Positions 12,750 through 26,800 are shown, counted from the first letter of the stretch. The stretch is 64,000 bases of DNA from Panaeolus papilionaceus (GCA_015501605.1 JADNRZ010000005.1:1240001-1304000); one strand, 5' to 3'. A program made the numbers and translations. The notes: generated by a model not told the origin, from the sequence alone.

Positions 12750-13354
12750 TGCAAGAGAATTCAGGATAACAGGGAATTCCATAGACAAAGGGCGGGGGAA
12801 AACGCAGCGCTGCTAAAGGGCAGGGGACCAAGCACCTGCTAGTTTTTACTGGAATCGTGATGGTGGCTCGGAGCTCTGGAAAGGTCCTTTTCGAACATCC
12901 CGGAGAATGATGATCAAAGGAATCGTTGGAGACGTGCGGTCTGCTCTGCCAGAGCGGTGGTGAGGGGAAGAGTTGGCTTCTCGACCCTGAGAGTCGTTCT
13001 AGTGTACATAATCATCGCCTTGTCTAATCTAATGTGTCTAATCTATGTTGTCCCTTGCCCGATCCTCAACCAATCTCATCCTCTCTCTCTCCTCGTGCTT
13101 CTGCCTCTTCTCTCTCCTCTCCTCCTAATCCTGCGCTCTTTCCTCTTCGTGTTCTTCTCCTCTTCAGGCTCACGTGCACATTGCACTGCCACATCGTGTC
13201 AAAGTCTATGGTCTCAAAGGGTCATGCTTTAGCGCCCGAATCTGGTATCACGGTTCAAATTCGAACACAAACAAGTATATATTTTCTTATCTACGGAAGT
13301 CTCATAACAAAGCAAGTTTATAAGCATGTCTTTCCTTCGAATATTTGATAGAGC
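12750..13354. other. Convergent intergenic region
   Basis: Between the 3' ends of the GNAT and cutinase genes. It contains a pyrimidine-rich CT tract (about 13070-13150) and no recognisable gene. Confidence 0.4.
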
Positions 13355-14090
13355 TTAAACACGGGCAGCGACAAATGACGCAGCCTCTCCAGCATTCTGG
13401 TGTTTTTTGAATCAGATTGAACAGACCTTCTGAAAACAAAAGGGTACTCACAGCTCCGTAGGAAAGATGAGGAGCCAAGACAACGGGTTGACCTTCACAA
13501 ATGAGATCTCCAGAGGCGCAGAACGTCTTGCGACGAGACTGAAGGACACCAGGAAGGGATCGGTCTCTGTATGGGTCACCGAAAGTAACAACAGCGACAA
13601 CGCGGTTTTGAACTGTTGAGGAGAGTCTGGCTGCAGCAAGGTGAGTAACCTGTGCGCCTTGGCTGCGTGGCAGATTCGAAAGCTGTCAGCATGTGAAGCA
13701 GGGCAATGCGGAAGGCGCTCACCTGTACCCTGACATCACAATTTTGGTGTTAGGGCATGAATTAGCAATCGAAGTGACGCTGCTGGCCATGGTGATCGCC
13801 CCTCCAACGTCACCACCAGCGAGGTAGCCGGCAACAGTTGCGGGATAGGGGACGCCATTAAATTGCAGTGACTTTCCGCGGATTGCGCTTGCAAGGGCTG
13901 TTGCGAAGGGAGGACCGACGACGGTGCCAAGAGTCGCTACCTCAGTGGTTCCACGAGCGAAATAGACAGCTACATCAGGGCAGCTTTGACGTGCTTCGAC
14001 CTCAACTGGTGCATCGAAGTCAGTGGGAGCAGCCAAAGATGTTCCAATAGCAAGCGCGAGGGCGATGAAGTTCAAAGCACTGGAGAACAT
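13355..14090 (-). CDS. Secreted cutinase (carbohydrate esterase family 5)
   Basis: Three exons (13723-14090, 13452-13662, 13355-13396), all joins in frame, about 206 residues. The N terminus MFSSALNFIALALAIG..AA is a signal peptide, followed by a short propeptide ending VEARQ. The serine nucleophile lies in GYSQGA, rebuilt across the first splice junction. The Asp and His of the triad are in FCASGDLIC and APHLSYG. Cys residues at QSCPD, NSCPN and the CASGDLIC pair match the two disulfides of the family. It hydrolyses ester bonds of plant cutin outside the cell. Length is typical. A TATA-like box lies about 65 bp upstream. Confidence 0.93.
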
Positions 14091-14155
14091 TGTGTGCAGA
14101 CCAGGTCAAACTCGTTGCAGGTGAATGAGCTGAGGATTGACCAGAGCATGGAGGC

Positions 14156-14163
14156 TTTTTATA
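14156..14163 (-). promoter_or_regulatory. TATA-like box of the cutinase gene
   Basis: TATAAAAA on the minus strand, about 65 bp before the cutinase ATG, at a spacing suitable for a fungal core promoter. Confidence 0.5.
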
Positions 14164-15097
14164 CGTCTGAGATGTCGAAGAGACAGAGCAATAATGTTCA
14201 TAAACACCTATCGAGCCTCAGGTTACTCGGCAAAGCAGATAACCGTTCAGAGGTCATCAGGCAAACAGTGCCATATGCTAATAGTAGCCGGGATAGCGAC
14301 AAGAACCTATGACCCTGCTAACCTAATGGACCGCGACAAGGTCTTCAGCAAAGAGAACACTCTACCCCAGACTTCTTGATTGAATTTCGTGACAGTATTC
14401 CGCATTGCACCCGAAAGTCGTCGCTGCTTTATTTTTAGACCTGTTCTTGGATACGGCTGCAGACCAATTTGTCAACAATGCTTCCAGACCACGTTAGCTC
14501 TTTGTACAATATGCCAGATAATCGAAGTCTTCCTTGAGCTGGTGTGACACCACAGAAAAGAGTTCTACCGACAATCATTCGGGTGTTATAAATATTGAGG
14601 GCCATGCACATACTTGTTGAGGTGTAGCTATCAAGGTAGTTGAGAGTTCTGTTTTTGCACCTGTGGATAGTTGTAATCAGCTACAGCTGGTAGACTCACA
14701 TTTATGCAGCACATTGCACCGCTCTTAGTTTCTTGTACTTGCTTTTTCTCGACGAGCGCCCACTGATGTGTCCAATTACCATCAAATCTTTATTCAGATT
14801 TCTGAAGTGTGTCCGAGGGTGGAGACCTAAGGCAACATAATCTTGCCAGGTAAAATATAATCCGAGGTACAGGCATAGAACAAGTCAAGGTGGAATTATT
14901 GATGGTTGTGGGTTTGAGAGTAATAGTGTAGGAACTTGAGCGTTTGAACACTGATCTTCATGAGGCAGTGGAGTTTCAACTCTCGGCAAATGCCATTGTT
15001 GTAAATCCTTGACGCCTTCGCAATTATTGATGGGGAGCAACGATGGCGACTTGTCACTTTCTATCTCTAGAACCACTCTGCCTCCATAGCCTCTAGA
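14164..15097. other. Divergent intergenic region, no gene seen
   Basis: Upstream of both the cutinase (-) and F-box (+) genes. Open frames lack motifs. Confidence 0.4.
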
Positions 15098-16722
15098 ATG
15101 AAGCTCCCAGAACTGCATATAGACGTCCTATTGAGCATAGTACAGTACCTAGGTGCACCGGATATCATACATCTTGGACAGGTGTGTTTTATGTTCGAGG
15201 AGATCATATCATGATCAGAATTTTAACATCTGAGTCTTCATCAGACATGTCGAACATTCTATGACCTTTGTGAAGGATGGACCGTTTGGAAGGGTGCTCT
15301 TGACTACATGAATGTGGAGAATGCTGTTTTTCCATCAACCCTATCGCTGAGTTCACAGGACTCTTCACTCACTCAACTACGACGTGACGCCACAGCCCCT
15401 GCAAGGTTTATTCACTTGCTCAAGAATCACCCAACTCATAATGAAAAATGGAAAAGGAACCCGTTGCCACCACATTTGCGTCGGGTTATGAACCCATCAA
15501 TAACAGGAGAAAAGTATAACACTGTTGTTCTCGTTGCTGGTGGCCGTATTGTGGTCACTGGTTCTTCCGCGTTTTTGTCTCTCTGGGATTTGGATGGAGA
15601 CACACCACAGCTAGTGTACTCATGGGAGTTTACTGTATACCACATCATTGGTGTATGCCTCTCTAGGCAAAGATATTTGAGGGTTGTCGCTGTTTCACCA
15701 ACCATCGTTGACCGCCAGTAAGTTTACGATTTACCAAACATTTGCCAATAGATTGACCTATCATGTCTAGGATGGAGCTACGTATCTTTGATTTTGACTA
15801 TTCGACTTCGACTCCGATGGGAATATACTCGCTGAATTGGGAATTGGAAGGAGACAGCGGGGTATTTTTCCCAATGCATACCTTGAGTGGGGATCACTTT
15901 CTTTATTCTTATAAAGGCGTCCTGTTCATATGGAATTTCGTCCGGGATACGTGGTCAAGCTGGTCAATTATCAATGAGGATTACGAAGAAGTAGGAAACC
16001 TGCCCCCCTACGCTACCCCGCATAAAATCTAACTTAACTCATTTAAGCTCTTCGTTGATGTAAGGTCTAACATTGTTATCTTCATTTCTCGGAAATCGGT
16101 CTCAGGATGGCGGCCTAACCTACAAATTGCAACTTCGCGCGCAAAGGCTAAAGCGGAACCCCAGCCTATCACTCCTGAATTTATCTTTGAGGTACCCAAT
16201 CTACCCTTAGGCATCGACCAGCCTGATTATCAAGGGGATCGAATGTGGAACCGCGAGGCCATCTGGTACGAGTCAACAGACTTTTCTCGCATTTTCGACA
16301 TCGCATCAATGGAGAATGGAGCACTAAATTATACATTCTCAACTTATGAGATCCACCTTCCTGGTTCCGACGGTGACCCTGGCCGCGTAGAGTTTATCTG
16401 CAGAGACCATCTCCCATTGAATACTGTTGCTGCAGTTGAGACAGCGGTCAACGCTTATCGGATATCCAATGGCAAGCTGTTCAAGATATTCAGCAACGAA
16501 GGTACAGTACAGATTGCCTTCCGCCATGATCCGCGTTTTCCTACCAGCCAATTTGAACTGGAGGAGGACCCTTGCTTCCAAGTTGACCTCGGACTGTTGG
16601 ACGTACCTGCGGGGGATACACTGGGAATTGGGGCTTTCAGCTTTGATCCTGTTTCGGGTAAACTTTGCCACCTCATTAATGATGGAGAAGCCATTGCAGT
16701 GTTGGATTACCTTCCGCAATGA
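15098..16722 (+). CDS. F-box protein
   Basis: Exons 15098-15181, 15245-15717, 15771-15990 and 16048-16722 join in frame and give about 480 residues. The first 50 residues are an F-box: LPELHIDVLLSIVQYLGAPDIIHLGQ then TCRTFYDL, the Skp1-binding helix set of SCF ubiquitin ligases. The rest has alternating beta-rich repeats (VVLVAGGRIVVTGSS, LWDLDGDTP, HFLYSYKGVLFIWNF, ALNYTFSTYEIHL) suggesting a divergent beta-propeller for substrate binding. This type is greatly expanded in agaricomycetes. Substrate unknown. Confidence 0.8.
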
Positions 16723-18205
16723 TTTGTGGGGTTCTCTGGACTGTTGACTGTTGTTGCCCGCTAGTTTAGTGTTATCTATCCTTTACATGTACATATCACC
16801 TTCCCGACAGACATACCTTGGATTGAAATTATAACCACCAGTCGATCGTGATAGCGATTGGAGGATGTTTATTTTTACTTCGCCGACTGCATCGAGACAA
16901 TTCTCCACAAGACAAAGCCATAGATCGAGATAGGGTTAGGTAATATGCATGAGTAGTTTTAAGTATGAAGGTTCAATCTCAAGGGTGTCGCGAAGGCGAT
17001 GTTTGTGGGTCCACTGTGACTCAAGTCGCAGTTTCCTGGCTGTTTGTCGCCAACAAAAATCCTTTCAGTCGCCGTGATCCATAGGAATTCTTGGGAAATG
17101 TAATTCTAGGTCTTGTCCTGAGCATGATCTGGTATAACAGATAGCAAACGGCTAGTGTAGAGTCGAAGCGTTTGACGGGTCGTGATCGCGAGCACTCACG
17201 TGTCTTGCTTGGTGCGCTACGCCCCTGACATTCAGCATGGACAAACACATCAATTCAGCGGGAAGACTCAAATCTTGTGGACGTCCTCAGAAGCCACGAT
17301 GTCTGGCTGGTGCTCACCACTCCATGCCTCCAACTAAACACTAACAGAAAAATATCATAAATAACATCACATATTCAATGAGAAAAGTGACCTGCGTCCC
17401 TGGTTAAAACCTTTGAAACCCCCATAAAAGCGCATACTACCCCACAAATGTGGGATGGGATATGTCATTGGTATTACTTGCCAATGATTCGGTCATAGAT
17501 ACCGATTTTAGGTGAGCTCATAATTACCAGGATGAAGCTATGGCTGTTGTAACTTCTGGAATGTTTTTACCATGGGCTCGACTGGTGGTTCCCCTTCTGT
17601 CCGAGGAGTCGGCGTTTCAACATACTGATAACCCGTTCTCGCGAGCTTATGCATAAGGACATACCAACGTTTGGTGTGGACATACATCGCCACTGCACAG
17701 AGATAAGTATTCTAAGTATATTGTCGTGCGCGGCCGGAACAAACGTGCGAGATGCCGTAGGCAGTATGGTCTTCAGTGATAACATTTGACAAGTCCAGAC
17801 CATGGTATGTTCGCAGAGGGAGAAGTAGGGATGCATGGAAAAGACCAATTTCAGAGATAAAGGAGTTTGAAGATGGGATACTGATGATAGAAAAGGGAAA
17901 AAAAGGGAAAAAATCTGATGGTCTGGCCTGTCGGGGAGTTGTATTAAAGAAAGCGGACGGTGATGGTCTCATCTGTCGTTTGAACGTGTGGGTGGAGATA
18001 TCTCGGGTTAGGGCGGACGGACGAATATCGGGTAAGTAGGGGGGTCAACTACCAAACTAAGAAAAGCATTAGGATTTGTCGTGCATCGCGATTACTTTCA
18101 ATCTCTTTCCATCTTTTATATTTTTACTACTTAAACCTTTGAATCTTTTTCTTATTTCTCTCCCTTTTTAACAGACAACCATCATCATCATCGACACACT
18201 CAATA
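16723..18205. other. Promoter region of the trehalose gene; no gene seen
   Basis: About 1.5 kb without a supported gene. Close to the TPS2 start there is an AGGGG stress-response-like pentamer at 18038-18042 and a long pyrimidine-rich tract (about 18090-18170), typical of strongly expressed fungal genes. Whether the pentamer works as an STRE in this fungus is not known. Confidence 0.4.
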
Positions 18206-21200
18206 ATGGACTCATTCTCAGAGCCTTATACTCGTCGCGGTGATGATGTCTCCTTAGAGCAAGTCAGGGAGAGCATCGCTGTTCTAGAAGACCAGCACCG
18301 CAAGAATGGTATACCTTTATCAGGCCGTATTATTCACGTCTGCCACTATCTACCAATTATCGCGACTCTCAACTCAAAACCACTCCAAACCGCCACCGTT
18401 CCAACGCCACCACTCACTCCTCCGACAGCAGAAGGCTCGGATTCATCAACTCCTCCATCTCCTATCGACGTTCCAGAGAAGTCAGACTCGGAATGGTCTC
18501 TAGCTCCACGCTATGGTCATGCTGCCATGATTTCTGGCATTCGCTCACTCTCAACCACCCACGAACAACTTATCGTCGGTTGGACAGGAGATATCCATGC
18601 CCCTTCCACAGACACAATTCCTTCCACTACCGTTTCAGATGAACAGAGGGAATCATTCAACACAGCTCTCAAGGAATACATTCCCAAAGAGAGCGACCCA
18701 GATGACGAAAGAGACAGGAAGACAAAGTATGTCCCAGTCTGGCTCGATGACAAGGTCGCCCATGGTCATTATGACGGCTACTGCAAGCAAAGTAAGTTGT
18801 TCGGATAATTCAAGTTTCGTCAATCGTTCTAATCCTCTTTCTCAGTTCTATGGCCGCTGTTCCATTACTTGCTCTGGCAAGATGTGTCAACAGAGTATGC
18901 CTCAGCCGACTCACACTACCCCCACTACGAAGCCACGAATCGTGCCTTCGCGAAACGCATTGCAGACGTTTACCAACCTGGTGACCTCATCTGGGTTCAC
19001 GATTACCACCTTCTGTTGTTACCCAAGTATGCTTAATGTCCATTGGAACCTTGATTCGGAACTCAGCCTCTTTTATCTCCTTTCTAGGTTGGTTCGTGAA
19101 CTGATCCCCGACTCCGTGATTGGGCTCTTCGTCCACACTCCCTTCCCAAGTAGCGAGGTGTTCAGGTGTCTGCCTCGTGAGTTTAAAATGTTTTGCTTGT
19201 CTGTGTCGCATCTTCCGACATCCCCGAGCGTTGTGCTCCATTCTTAAATCACTTGAACATATCCTTTTGTTCATCGCTGTGGTTATAACCACGCATCCCC
19301 GCGACATTATACGCGATCTCCAATATTTGGGAGTTATTGACGTTTTTGAGTCGTCGACGTCAATCCATGATGTCACTACGACAAATGGCCGGGTTAGGGT
19401 TTAAACACAATTTTTTGGATCTCCCCCCTATTCTGCCACCGATTGGCGTTGTTCTGACTTTTCCGCTTGTTTAGGTCGCAATGAGATTCTGGATGGCATG
19501 CTCGGTGCAAATCTCGTTTGCTTCCAGGTAATTCAATACCATTATCGGTTTCCGCAATCGTTGAGCATTCTATTTTTAGACTTACTCCTACTCCCGTCAT
19601 TTCACCTCAACGTGCATTCGCGTTTGCGGTTACGAGACGAATTCTCGAGGAATCGACGTCGAAGGCCATGTTACTTCAGTAATGCACTGCCCCGTGGGGA
19701 TTGATGCCGAACGCGTTGCTCGCGATATGTATGTTGCGCATTTTCTGCCTGTAGCGTTGTGACTAACTCTGCCTCAGCACCCGACCTGGCATCAAACCCA
19801 AGTTGGACGCTCTCAGAAACCTTTACGAGGGCAAGAAGATTATTGTTGGTCGTGATAAGCTTGATGTTGTCAAGGGTGTCATTCAGAAGGTCGGTTGAAC
19901 TACTGTCACTTTCATGACCAAGACGCTAACATCCTTCCAGCTTCGTGCATTCGAAAAGCTGCTGCAAGACTACCCCCAATGGATTGGCAATGTCGTCATG
20001 ATCCAGGTCACCAGCCCTGCCCTTACCGACTCTCCCAAGTTGGAGCGTATGGTCAGCGAGCTCGTCGCCCACATCAATGGCGAATACGGAAGCCTCGATT
20101 TCATTCCCGTCCACCATTAGTAAGTCTTATATAGTCGTCATCAACCTTTCTAACGCGACTATTAGCCACCAAGCTTTGAAAAAGGATGAGTTTTACGCTC
20201 TCCTCAGCGTCGCTGACCTCGCTGTCATCACCCCTCTACGTGACGGCATGAACACGACCAGCATGGAGTTCGTCATCGCCCAGAACAGCACCAACCAGAG
20301 CCCCAGTGTGTTGAGTGAATTTATGGGTATCAGCAAGAACATGGACGAGGCTCTCCTTGTGAACCCATGGAATCTTGGTGTAAGTGTAATAATGTTTTTT
20401 ACTAGCGATAACTGCTCTAATGACCAATCTCAACCAGGATGTTGCCGCTGCCATTAACAAGGGTCTGACCATGGACCGCGCAGAGAAGGCCAGGCGTCAG
20501 GAGAAGTTGTACAAGGTCGTGACGACGCACACCTCTCACTCCTGGGCTGCCGTTCTCGTCAAGATGCTCCTGGGCCAGATGGACCAGGCAGGGACAGCGA
20601 GGCAGACACCTTATATTCCCAAGGAGAAGCTAGAGTCTCTGTACGCTAACGCCAAGAAGAGGTTGTTCTTCTTCGATTACGATGTAAGTTTTCGTTTTCG
20701 ATTTTTATCTGAACATTGACTCATTGTTCGTCAGGGTACACTTGCCCCCATCGTCAAAGTGCCTTCTATGGCTACTCCTTCCGAGTCAACCCTCGAGGCA
20801 CTCGAAAAACTATCCTCAGACCCACGAAATGTCGTCTACATCATCTCCGGCCGTGATGGTGGCTTCTTGGAACAACATCTAGGACACCTCAAGAATGTGG
20901 GTTTCTCCGCTGAGCACGGTGGATTCATCCGCGAGCCTGGTTCGTCGACTTGGACCAACTTCACCAAGAGCCTGGATATGAGCTGGATGGCTGAGGTCGA
21001 AGAGATCTTCCGGTACTACACCGAGAGGACGACGGGAAGCCAGATCGAGATGAAGAAGAGCTCGATTACATGGCATTACCGCAACTCGGACCCTGAGTGG
21101 GGGTAAGTTTTGCATTGTGCGTCGACAGAGATATGTGGACTGATATTTTTTTCTCAGTCAATTCCAGTGCCGACAGTGCCAGGATCTCTTGGAGAACAAC

Positions 21201-21804
21201 CTGGCGCACAAGAGACCTATTGAAGGTATGTAAATTCTTGTTATCAGCGAGCATTTTTACTGATTTTGCAATAGTCCTCGTTGGCAAGAAGAACTTGGAA
21301 GTTCGCCCGATCGCTGTTAACAAGGTACTTTTGTGATGCCACCCTTGATGTAAATCAGCGCTAACGATGTATACATCAGGGTGAAATCGTGAAGCGATTG
21401 TTGTTTAAAAACGCCGACGCTGAATTTGTTTTCTGCGCTGGTGACGACAAGGTGCGATATACATCTGTCATTCTTGGATGTTTTCCATCTGACGCCTCAT
21501 GTAGACTGATGAGGACATGTTCCGTGCTCTCCTGCTGTTCCCACCTGGCACCTCCGAAGTGACCATGGATGCCCCACTTTCTGTTACGCTCATTGACGGC
21601 GAGGCGCCACCTCAGAAGCTTGCCATTAAGCCCGAAGCTGTGTTTACTACTGCTGTTGGCCACAGCACCAAGCGTACGCTTGCGAGCTGGCACGTTACAA
21701 CTCCTCAGGAGATTGTCGACCATATGTTGTCCCTCGTCAAGGATGTGCCATACATTCCTTCGCAGCCCAATACCCCCGATGAGGAAGGAAAGGCCAACCT
21801 CTAA
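18206..21804 (+). CDS. TPS2: Tps2-type trehalose-6-phosphate phosphatase with GT20 domain
   Basis: Removes phosphate from trehalose 6-phosphate in the cytosol, the second step of trehalose synthesis. About twelve short introns interrupt the gene; the third (19177-19474, 298 bp) is unusually long. The N-terminal half is a GT20 synthase-like domain: ILWPLFHYLLWQ, DLIWVHDYHLLLLPK, FVHTPFPSSEVFR, CPVGID, VGRDKLDVVKGV (Arg and Lys of the donor site kept) and AVITPLRDGMNTTSMEF. The C-terminal half is a HAD phosphatase with DYDGTLAP (nucleophile Asp), YIISGRD and CAGDDKTDEDMF. The fused layout and the GRDKLD variant fit Tps2 rather than Tps1. An insert rich in Pro/Ser/Thr lies near residues 55-90. 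The first ATG with this frame is used. Confidence 0.9.
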
Positions 21805-22605
21805 ATTCGAACAACATTCGGTTGGGTGGCTGTGGTCGCAACACTGTTATCCCCATTTTCATCATCAGATCCCAGACAGCGTTACCATTAAGAATCAAGT
21901 ATACCTCGAGGACAATGCCTTTTTTCATTTAGAGTAGTAATAGGTTGTAAAAGATATAACTATATGACTTTCTTTCCTTGCTTATGGATTTTTCAATCCC
22001 TTCCGTTTCTGTTCGTTTCCTCCAGTTCGTGTTCACCCTGGATGCCACGAGGGACGAATTTAGACGTGGAGATCCTCGTTTCATGCATTATGATGAGTCT
22101 TCATGATCTGCTTTGATGTAGCTATGTTTTCAACTCGGATGTAACAATATATCTATTTTCAGTCCTTTTCCGCAGATGAGCGCATGAGAGTGTGGATATA
22201 AGGAATATTTTGGCTCGAGGAAACCTTTTATTTAGCAATTGAACAAAGTGGGAGTTGCGCGTGTTTCGACACCCCGATGATGTCGTGCCGAGCCTGGAAT
22301 TGACAGTTTTGCGATCTTCGACAGCGGTTGAATTCTGATTGTCAAGGGTCACTTGACAGGTTGGTGTTTGAGGGTATTATTCCATCACCGAAGAGCCCAC
22401 AAAACACGCCCAAGACATTAGTGGCATCAAGGGGATCATCGGGACCGGGCTAGTGGCGGGTTTTGGGGCAGGTTGGTTGCCACTGACTTTGATCATACTG
22501 TTGCGATGTCCCTGATGCTGTGCACATGCACCCTCAGGGCGAATGCCAATCCTTGTTGGTACATGGAGGATTATATAAAAGACTGGCTCTGGTCTGTTGA
22601 GAGTC
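21805..22605. other. Intergenic, no gene seen
   Basis: Contains the TPS2 3' end and the promoter of the coiled-coil gene. Open frames here have no motif. Confidence 0.4.
22572..22579 (+). promoter_or_regulatory. TATA-like box
   Basis: TATATAAA 34 bp before the ATG at 22606, implying a very short leader for the coiled-coil protein gene if it is used. Confidence 0.45.
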
Positions 22606-23453
22606 ATGCAAATCCCCAATCCAAATTCAATGACACAACCATCTGAAAGATCGAGAACCCCTGTTACTTCCAACTCGTCTTCATCGAGTAGAAGGTTTGT
22701 ATACCATTGTGTTTTCTATTTCACTCGACTATCGATGTGCTCATGTCCGTCTTTGTGTTCTCTAGACGAAAACTACCCCCGACATCACTCGACGTCTCGG
22801 ATGACACGTCAAGATACTTCCAATACCTCGTAGAGCACGTTAAAAGGAACCCAGTCCAGTTCCCCACCTCTGAACGAAATGCTACCGAATGGGCGCAATG
22901 GTTGCAGAGCTCACTAGGAGAAGAGTGGGAGAGCTTCGCGAAAGAGTGCGCGAGATTCGAATGGGAAAAGCAGGAGTGGGAAAGGAGACGAGCTGAGATC
23001 GAGAGAGAAAAAGCCAGAGCGGCAGAGGCTGCGCGAAAAGAGGTTACGCTCAAGTGGTTCCAGACACAGAGAGAAGAGATGGCGAAAATGAGGGCTCAAT
23101 GGGAGAAGGAGAAGAGGAGACTCAGTCCTAGCCCCTTACCCTCGCCGCTTCCTCCTATTACATCGAGAGGTGACGTGAAGACGTCTGGTTCGCTGTCTGA
23201 GTGGATGCTTGAGTATGAGAGGATGGGGAACTCGACTCCAAAAGTCGCGTCGGGGAGACCCTCTGACTCGAGGCCACCTAATATGTGAGTTGATTTATAC
23301 CTTCCAATTGTCACTGTTATTGACTGTGTGGTTAGTCAGGTTGAATCCCCTGGTCTCCATCATGGCCGCTCGATGAGCTTGGATTCTCCCCGTCTGCATT
23401 CCGCGTTGACACCGCGCACATCTTCGAATTCCGTTTTGCAAACTTATATTTAG
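22606..23453 (+). CDS. Short coiled-coil protein of unknown function
   Basis: Exons 22606-22694, 22766-23284 and 23336-23453 join in frame (about 241 residues). A Ser/Thr-rich start is followed by a compact block (SRYFQYLVEHVKRNP, EWAQWLQSSLGEEWESF), then a strongly charged Trp-containing coiled coil (WEKQEWERRRAEIEREKA). A Ser/Pro tail with LSEWMLEYERMG and SLDSPRLHSALTPRTSS completes it. Not recognised as a named family; the tail resembles proline-directed phosphorylation targets. Same strand as TPS2 and the proton pump but with its own promoter. Confidence 0.65.
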
Positions 23454-23870
23454 AACAAGTGCAACACATGGCATATCATCGTAATTTTTGCTCTTTCCGA
23501 CCACTGTATTTATAACCACACTATTAGCCATACCCTATTGATATAATACCTTCATACAGTAACTCGTCAAGGAGACAGTGCTGAGAGGCCTGTGGTGATA
23601 ATCTTTGAAACGGAGGCAATGACGGGCACCTGAAACTCCTACTTAGGCCAAACATTCCTGAGGGGCCATCGACGATGTGACAAAAGTGGTCAGCTTTGAA
23701 ATGGCCACAAGGAATGCAATCGGAATGCCAATACCTCCTAGACGAATGAGAGACGATTTTGAAGTTGGGTTGTGGCTAACACCTGAATACTCTTTGACAC
23801 CTTTGCTCACTTGCTTCTTGTCATTGCTTGATTTTCCGTTTTGCAACCTTCTGTAGTATTTGCTCGCAGT
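23454..23870. other. Intergenic upstream of the proton pump
   Basis: 417 bp without a gene; presumably the promoter of the H+-ATPase. No element was recognised. Confidence 0.4.
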
Positions 23871-26800
23871 ATGAGCGCGAATGAAGAAAAAGGTGGCGGT
23901 GGATCAGGGACACCTCCCACAGCAAACCCAGCTGGAAGTGATACAGAGGTCGACCAAATATCCAAGCAACCCTCTGATACGGCGAGCACGTCTAGAAATG
24001 CGGAGAAGGAGCAACAGCCGGAGAAACTGGGCGAGAGACCAGAGAAAGCGGAGGGCGGGGAGAAGGCAGCTCACAAGTTTGAACCACAGTCTGACAATGA
24101 GCCAGCACGCCGTAAGTAGAGCTATCCTGACTTCATGTCGAATTTAATCCAAGCATCTATCATCACTACATCTAGATGCATTGGTCGATATGTCGCAGGT
24201 AAGCCGAGGACTGTCCTGGCTAGCCCCTCGTCTGGTGTTGTGACGACGTCCTAGATCCAACTGAATGCGGAGGACCTATACGACAGGGAAAAGGTCGACC
24301 TAGAGAATATCGACATGCCCGATGTTTTCCAGTTGCTCCAGTGCGACGAAGGGGGATTAACGCAACAGGAGGTTCTGCGTCGGTTAGAACTGTTTGGGCC
24401 TAATAAGCTAGAGGACAAGCAGCCCAACCCGTTTCTTCAGGTATGCAGGTCTTAATCGCCGGGATACGCTGTTCACTTTCGCGTGCAGTTCTTGAGTTTT
24501 ATGTGGAACCCTCTTTCATGGGTGATGGAGGCGGCAGCACTCGTTGCCATTGTTCTGTCCAACGGTCAAGGCTCGCCCCCCGACTGGCAGGATTTTTGTG
24601 GGATCATTTTCCTGCTTTTCGTTAATTCTGCTATTGGCTTCTATGAGGAACGAAACGCAGGAAATGCCGTCAAGGCACTCATGGATTCACTGGCACCTAA
24701 AGCAAAGGTTAAGCGCGAGGGTCAATGGGGAGAAATCGAATCTGCCAACCTAGTTCCTGGAGATATTATTTCTTTCAAAATCGGTGACGTGGTCCCAGCA
24801 GATTGTCGCCTTTACGAAGCGGTAAACGTTTCTATTGACCAGGCTGCGCTCACTGGAGAATCGTTACCACAATCCAAGGCTGTTGGAGATCAATGCTTTT
24901 CGTAAGTTTCAGAGTTGTTGTTTGTGTTTACTTTCAAGGTCGCTGAAATGCAATTATCTAATCAGTGGTTCAACGTGTAAACAAGGAGAAGCAGAAGCAG
25001 TCGTAATATCAACCGGCGCCAACACCTTCTTTGGTCGAGCAGCTTATCTCGTTGGCGCAGACGATGATACTGCGGGACACCTGCAAAAGATTCTTGCTCA
25101 AATCGGTGCTTTCTGTCTCGTTTCAATTGGCATCTTCGTTATTGCCGAAATTTTCGTCCTCTATGCTGGGTTCAGGTTCAGATACCGCCGTGGCTTAAAC
25201 AACATCCTAGTGCTTTTGATTGGGGGAATCCCTATTGCCATGCCTACTGTACTGTCTGTGACTTTGGCTGTTGGTGCTACTCAACTCGCTCAGTACAAAG
25301 CTATTGTCACTCGCATTACTGCCATTGAGGAGCTTGCTGGTGTTACTATTCTCTGTTCGGATAAAACTGGGACTCTAACGACAAACAAATTGACTATCGA
25401 CAGAAATACGATCAAGACTTACGGTCGCTTTACTGCTGACGAGGTCATTCAACTTGCTTCTTATGCGTCAAGGACGGAAAATCAAGACGCCATCGACATG
25501 TCTGTCGTCCAGGCCCTAGGAGATCCACAACTTGCCCGGGAGGGAATCACACTCTTGGACTTCAAGCCCTTTAATCCGGTCGACAAAAGAACAGAAATTA
25601 CTTATCGAGAAAACGCTACTGGGAAGCTCAAACGCGTCACGAAGGGGATGACTGCAATCATTATTGAACTCTGCACACGAAACAAAACAGCGGAACAAGA
25701 AAATACCCTCGAGCAGGATGTGAACGAATATGCTACTCGCGGTCTCCGTGCACTGGCTGTGGCTTACGAGGAAGTTACCGGTGGGGACCCCAGCGCAGAG
25801 GGTGATGGGTTCGAACTTGTTGGACTTCTTGCCATCTTTGATCCTCCGCGCTCGGACACCAAGCAAACCATCGACGATGCACTTGCACTCGGTGTTCGGG
25901 TCAAAATGGTAACAGGGGACCAGCTAGCCATTGCTAAGGAAACTGGTCGGCGTCTAGGTCTTGGTGATCACATGTATCCCGCTAAGGTCCTCAAGGAAGG
26001 ACCTCCCCCTGGTTCTCAATTCGCCACTTTGGATGAAATGATTATGGATGCGGACGGTTTTGCTGGCGTGTTTCCAGAGCACAAGTACGAAATCGTGAAA
26101 CGACTCCAGGCACTTGGTCATCTCTGCGCTATGACTGGCGACGGCGCTAACGACGCACCTGCTTTATCACGAGCGAATGTTGGTATCGCAGTCGAGGGCG
26201 CGACTGACGCTGCCCGAGGCGCTGCGGATATTGTGCTCACCGAGCCTGGCCTTTCAACGATCGTTCATGCCATTCAACAATCTCGGATAATTTTCCAGCG
26301 TATGCGCAATTACTCGGTCTACGCTTGTTCTGTCACGATCCGTATCGTCGTTTGTTTCGCTGTCCTTGCGTTTACTTACAAGTTCGACTTCCCGCCTTTT
26401 ATGATCCTTGTCATCGCTCTACTAAATGATGGGACTATCATGACGCTATCACTTGATCGAGTTTTACCCTCCAACATGCCAGATGCTTGGGACTTGGCCG
26501 AGATATTTTCCTTAGCAATTGCTTACGGGCTCTATCTCACTGCGTCTACGTGCGTTCAATTTTGGTGCTGCCTTTCATGCCTTTGATATATTCTTTTTTC
26601 AACCGCTCTTAGTGTGGCTTTAATTGTTGTCATTGTCGAAACTGATTTTTTCTTTCGAAAATTCGGGGTCACACTTGAACGTTCTACGCCGGGAAATGTT
26701 GACAAGAACGATCCGCAGCTCCACATGATTGCATACTTGCAAGTTGCTATCATCTCTCAGGCGCTGATTTTCGTTACTCGTGCCCATTCATTTTTCTTCA

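Noticed and set aside
19391..19403. Telomere-like GGGTTAGGGTTT in a TPS2 intron
   Set aside because: Only two units; too short to indicate an interstitial telomere and likely chance.
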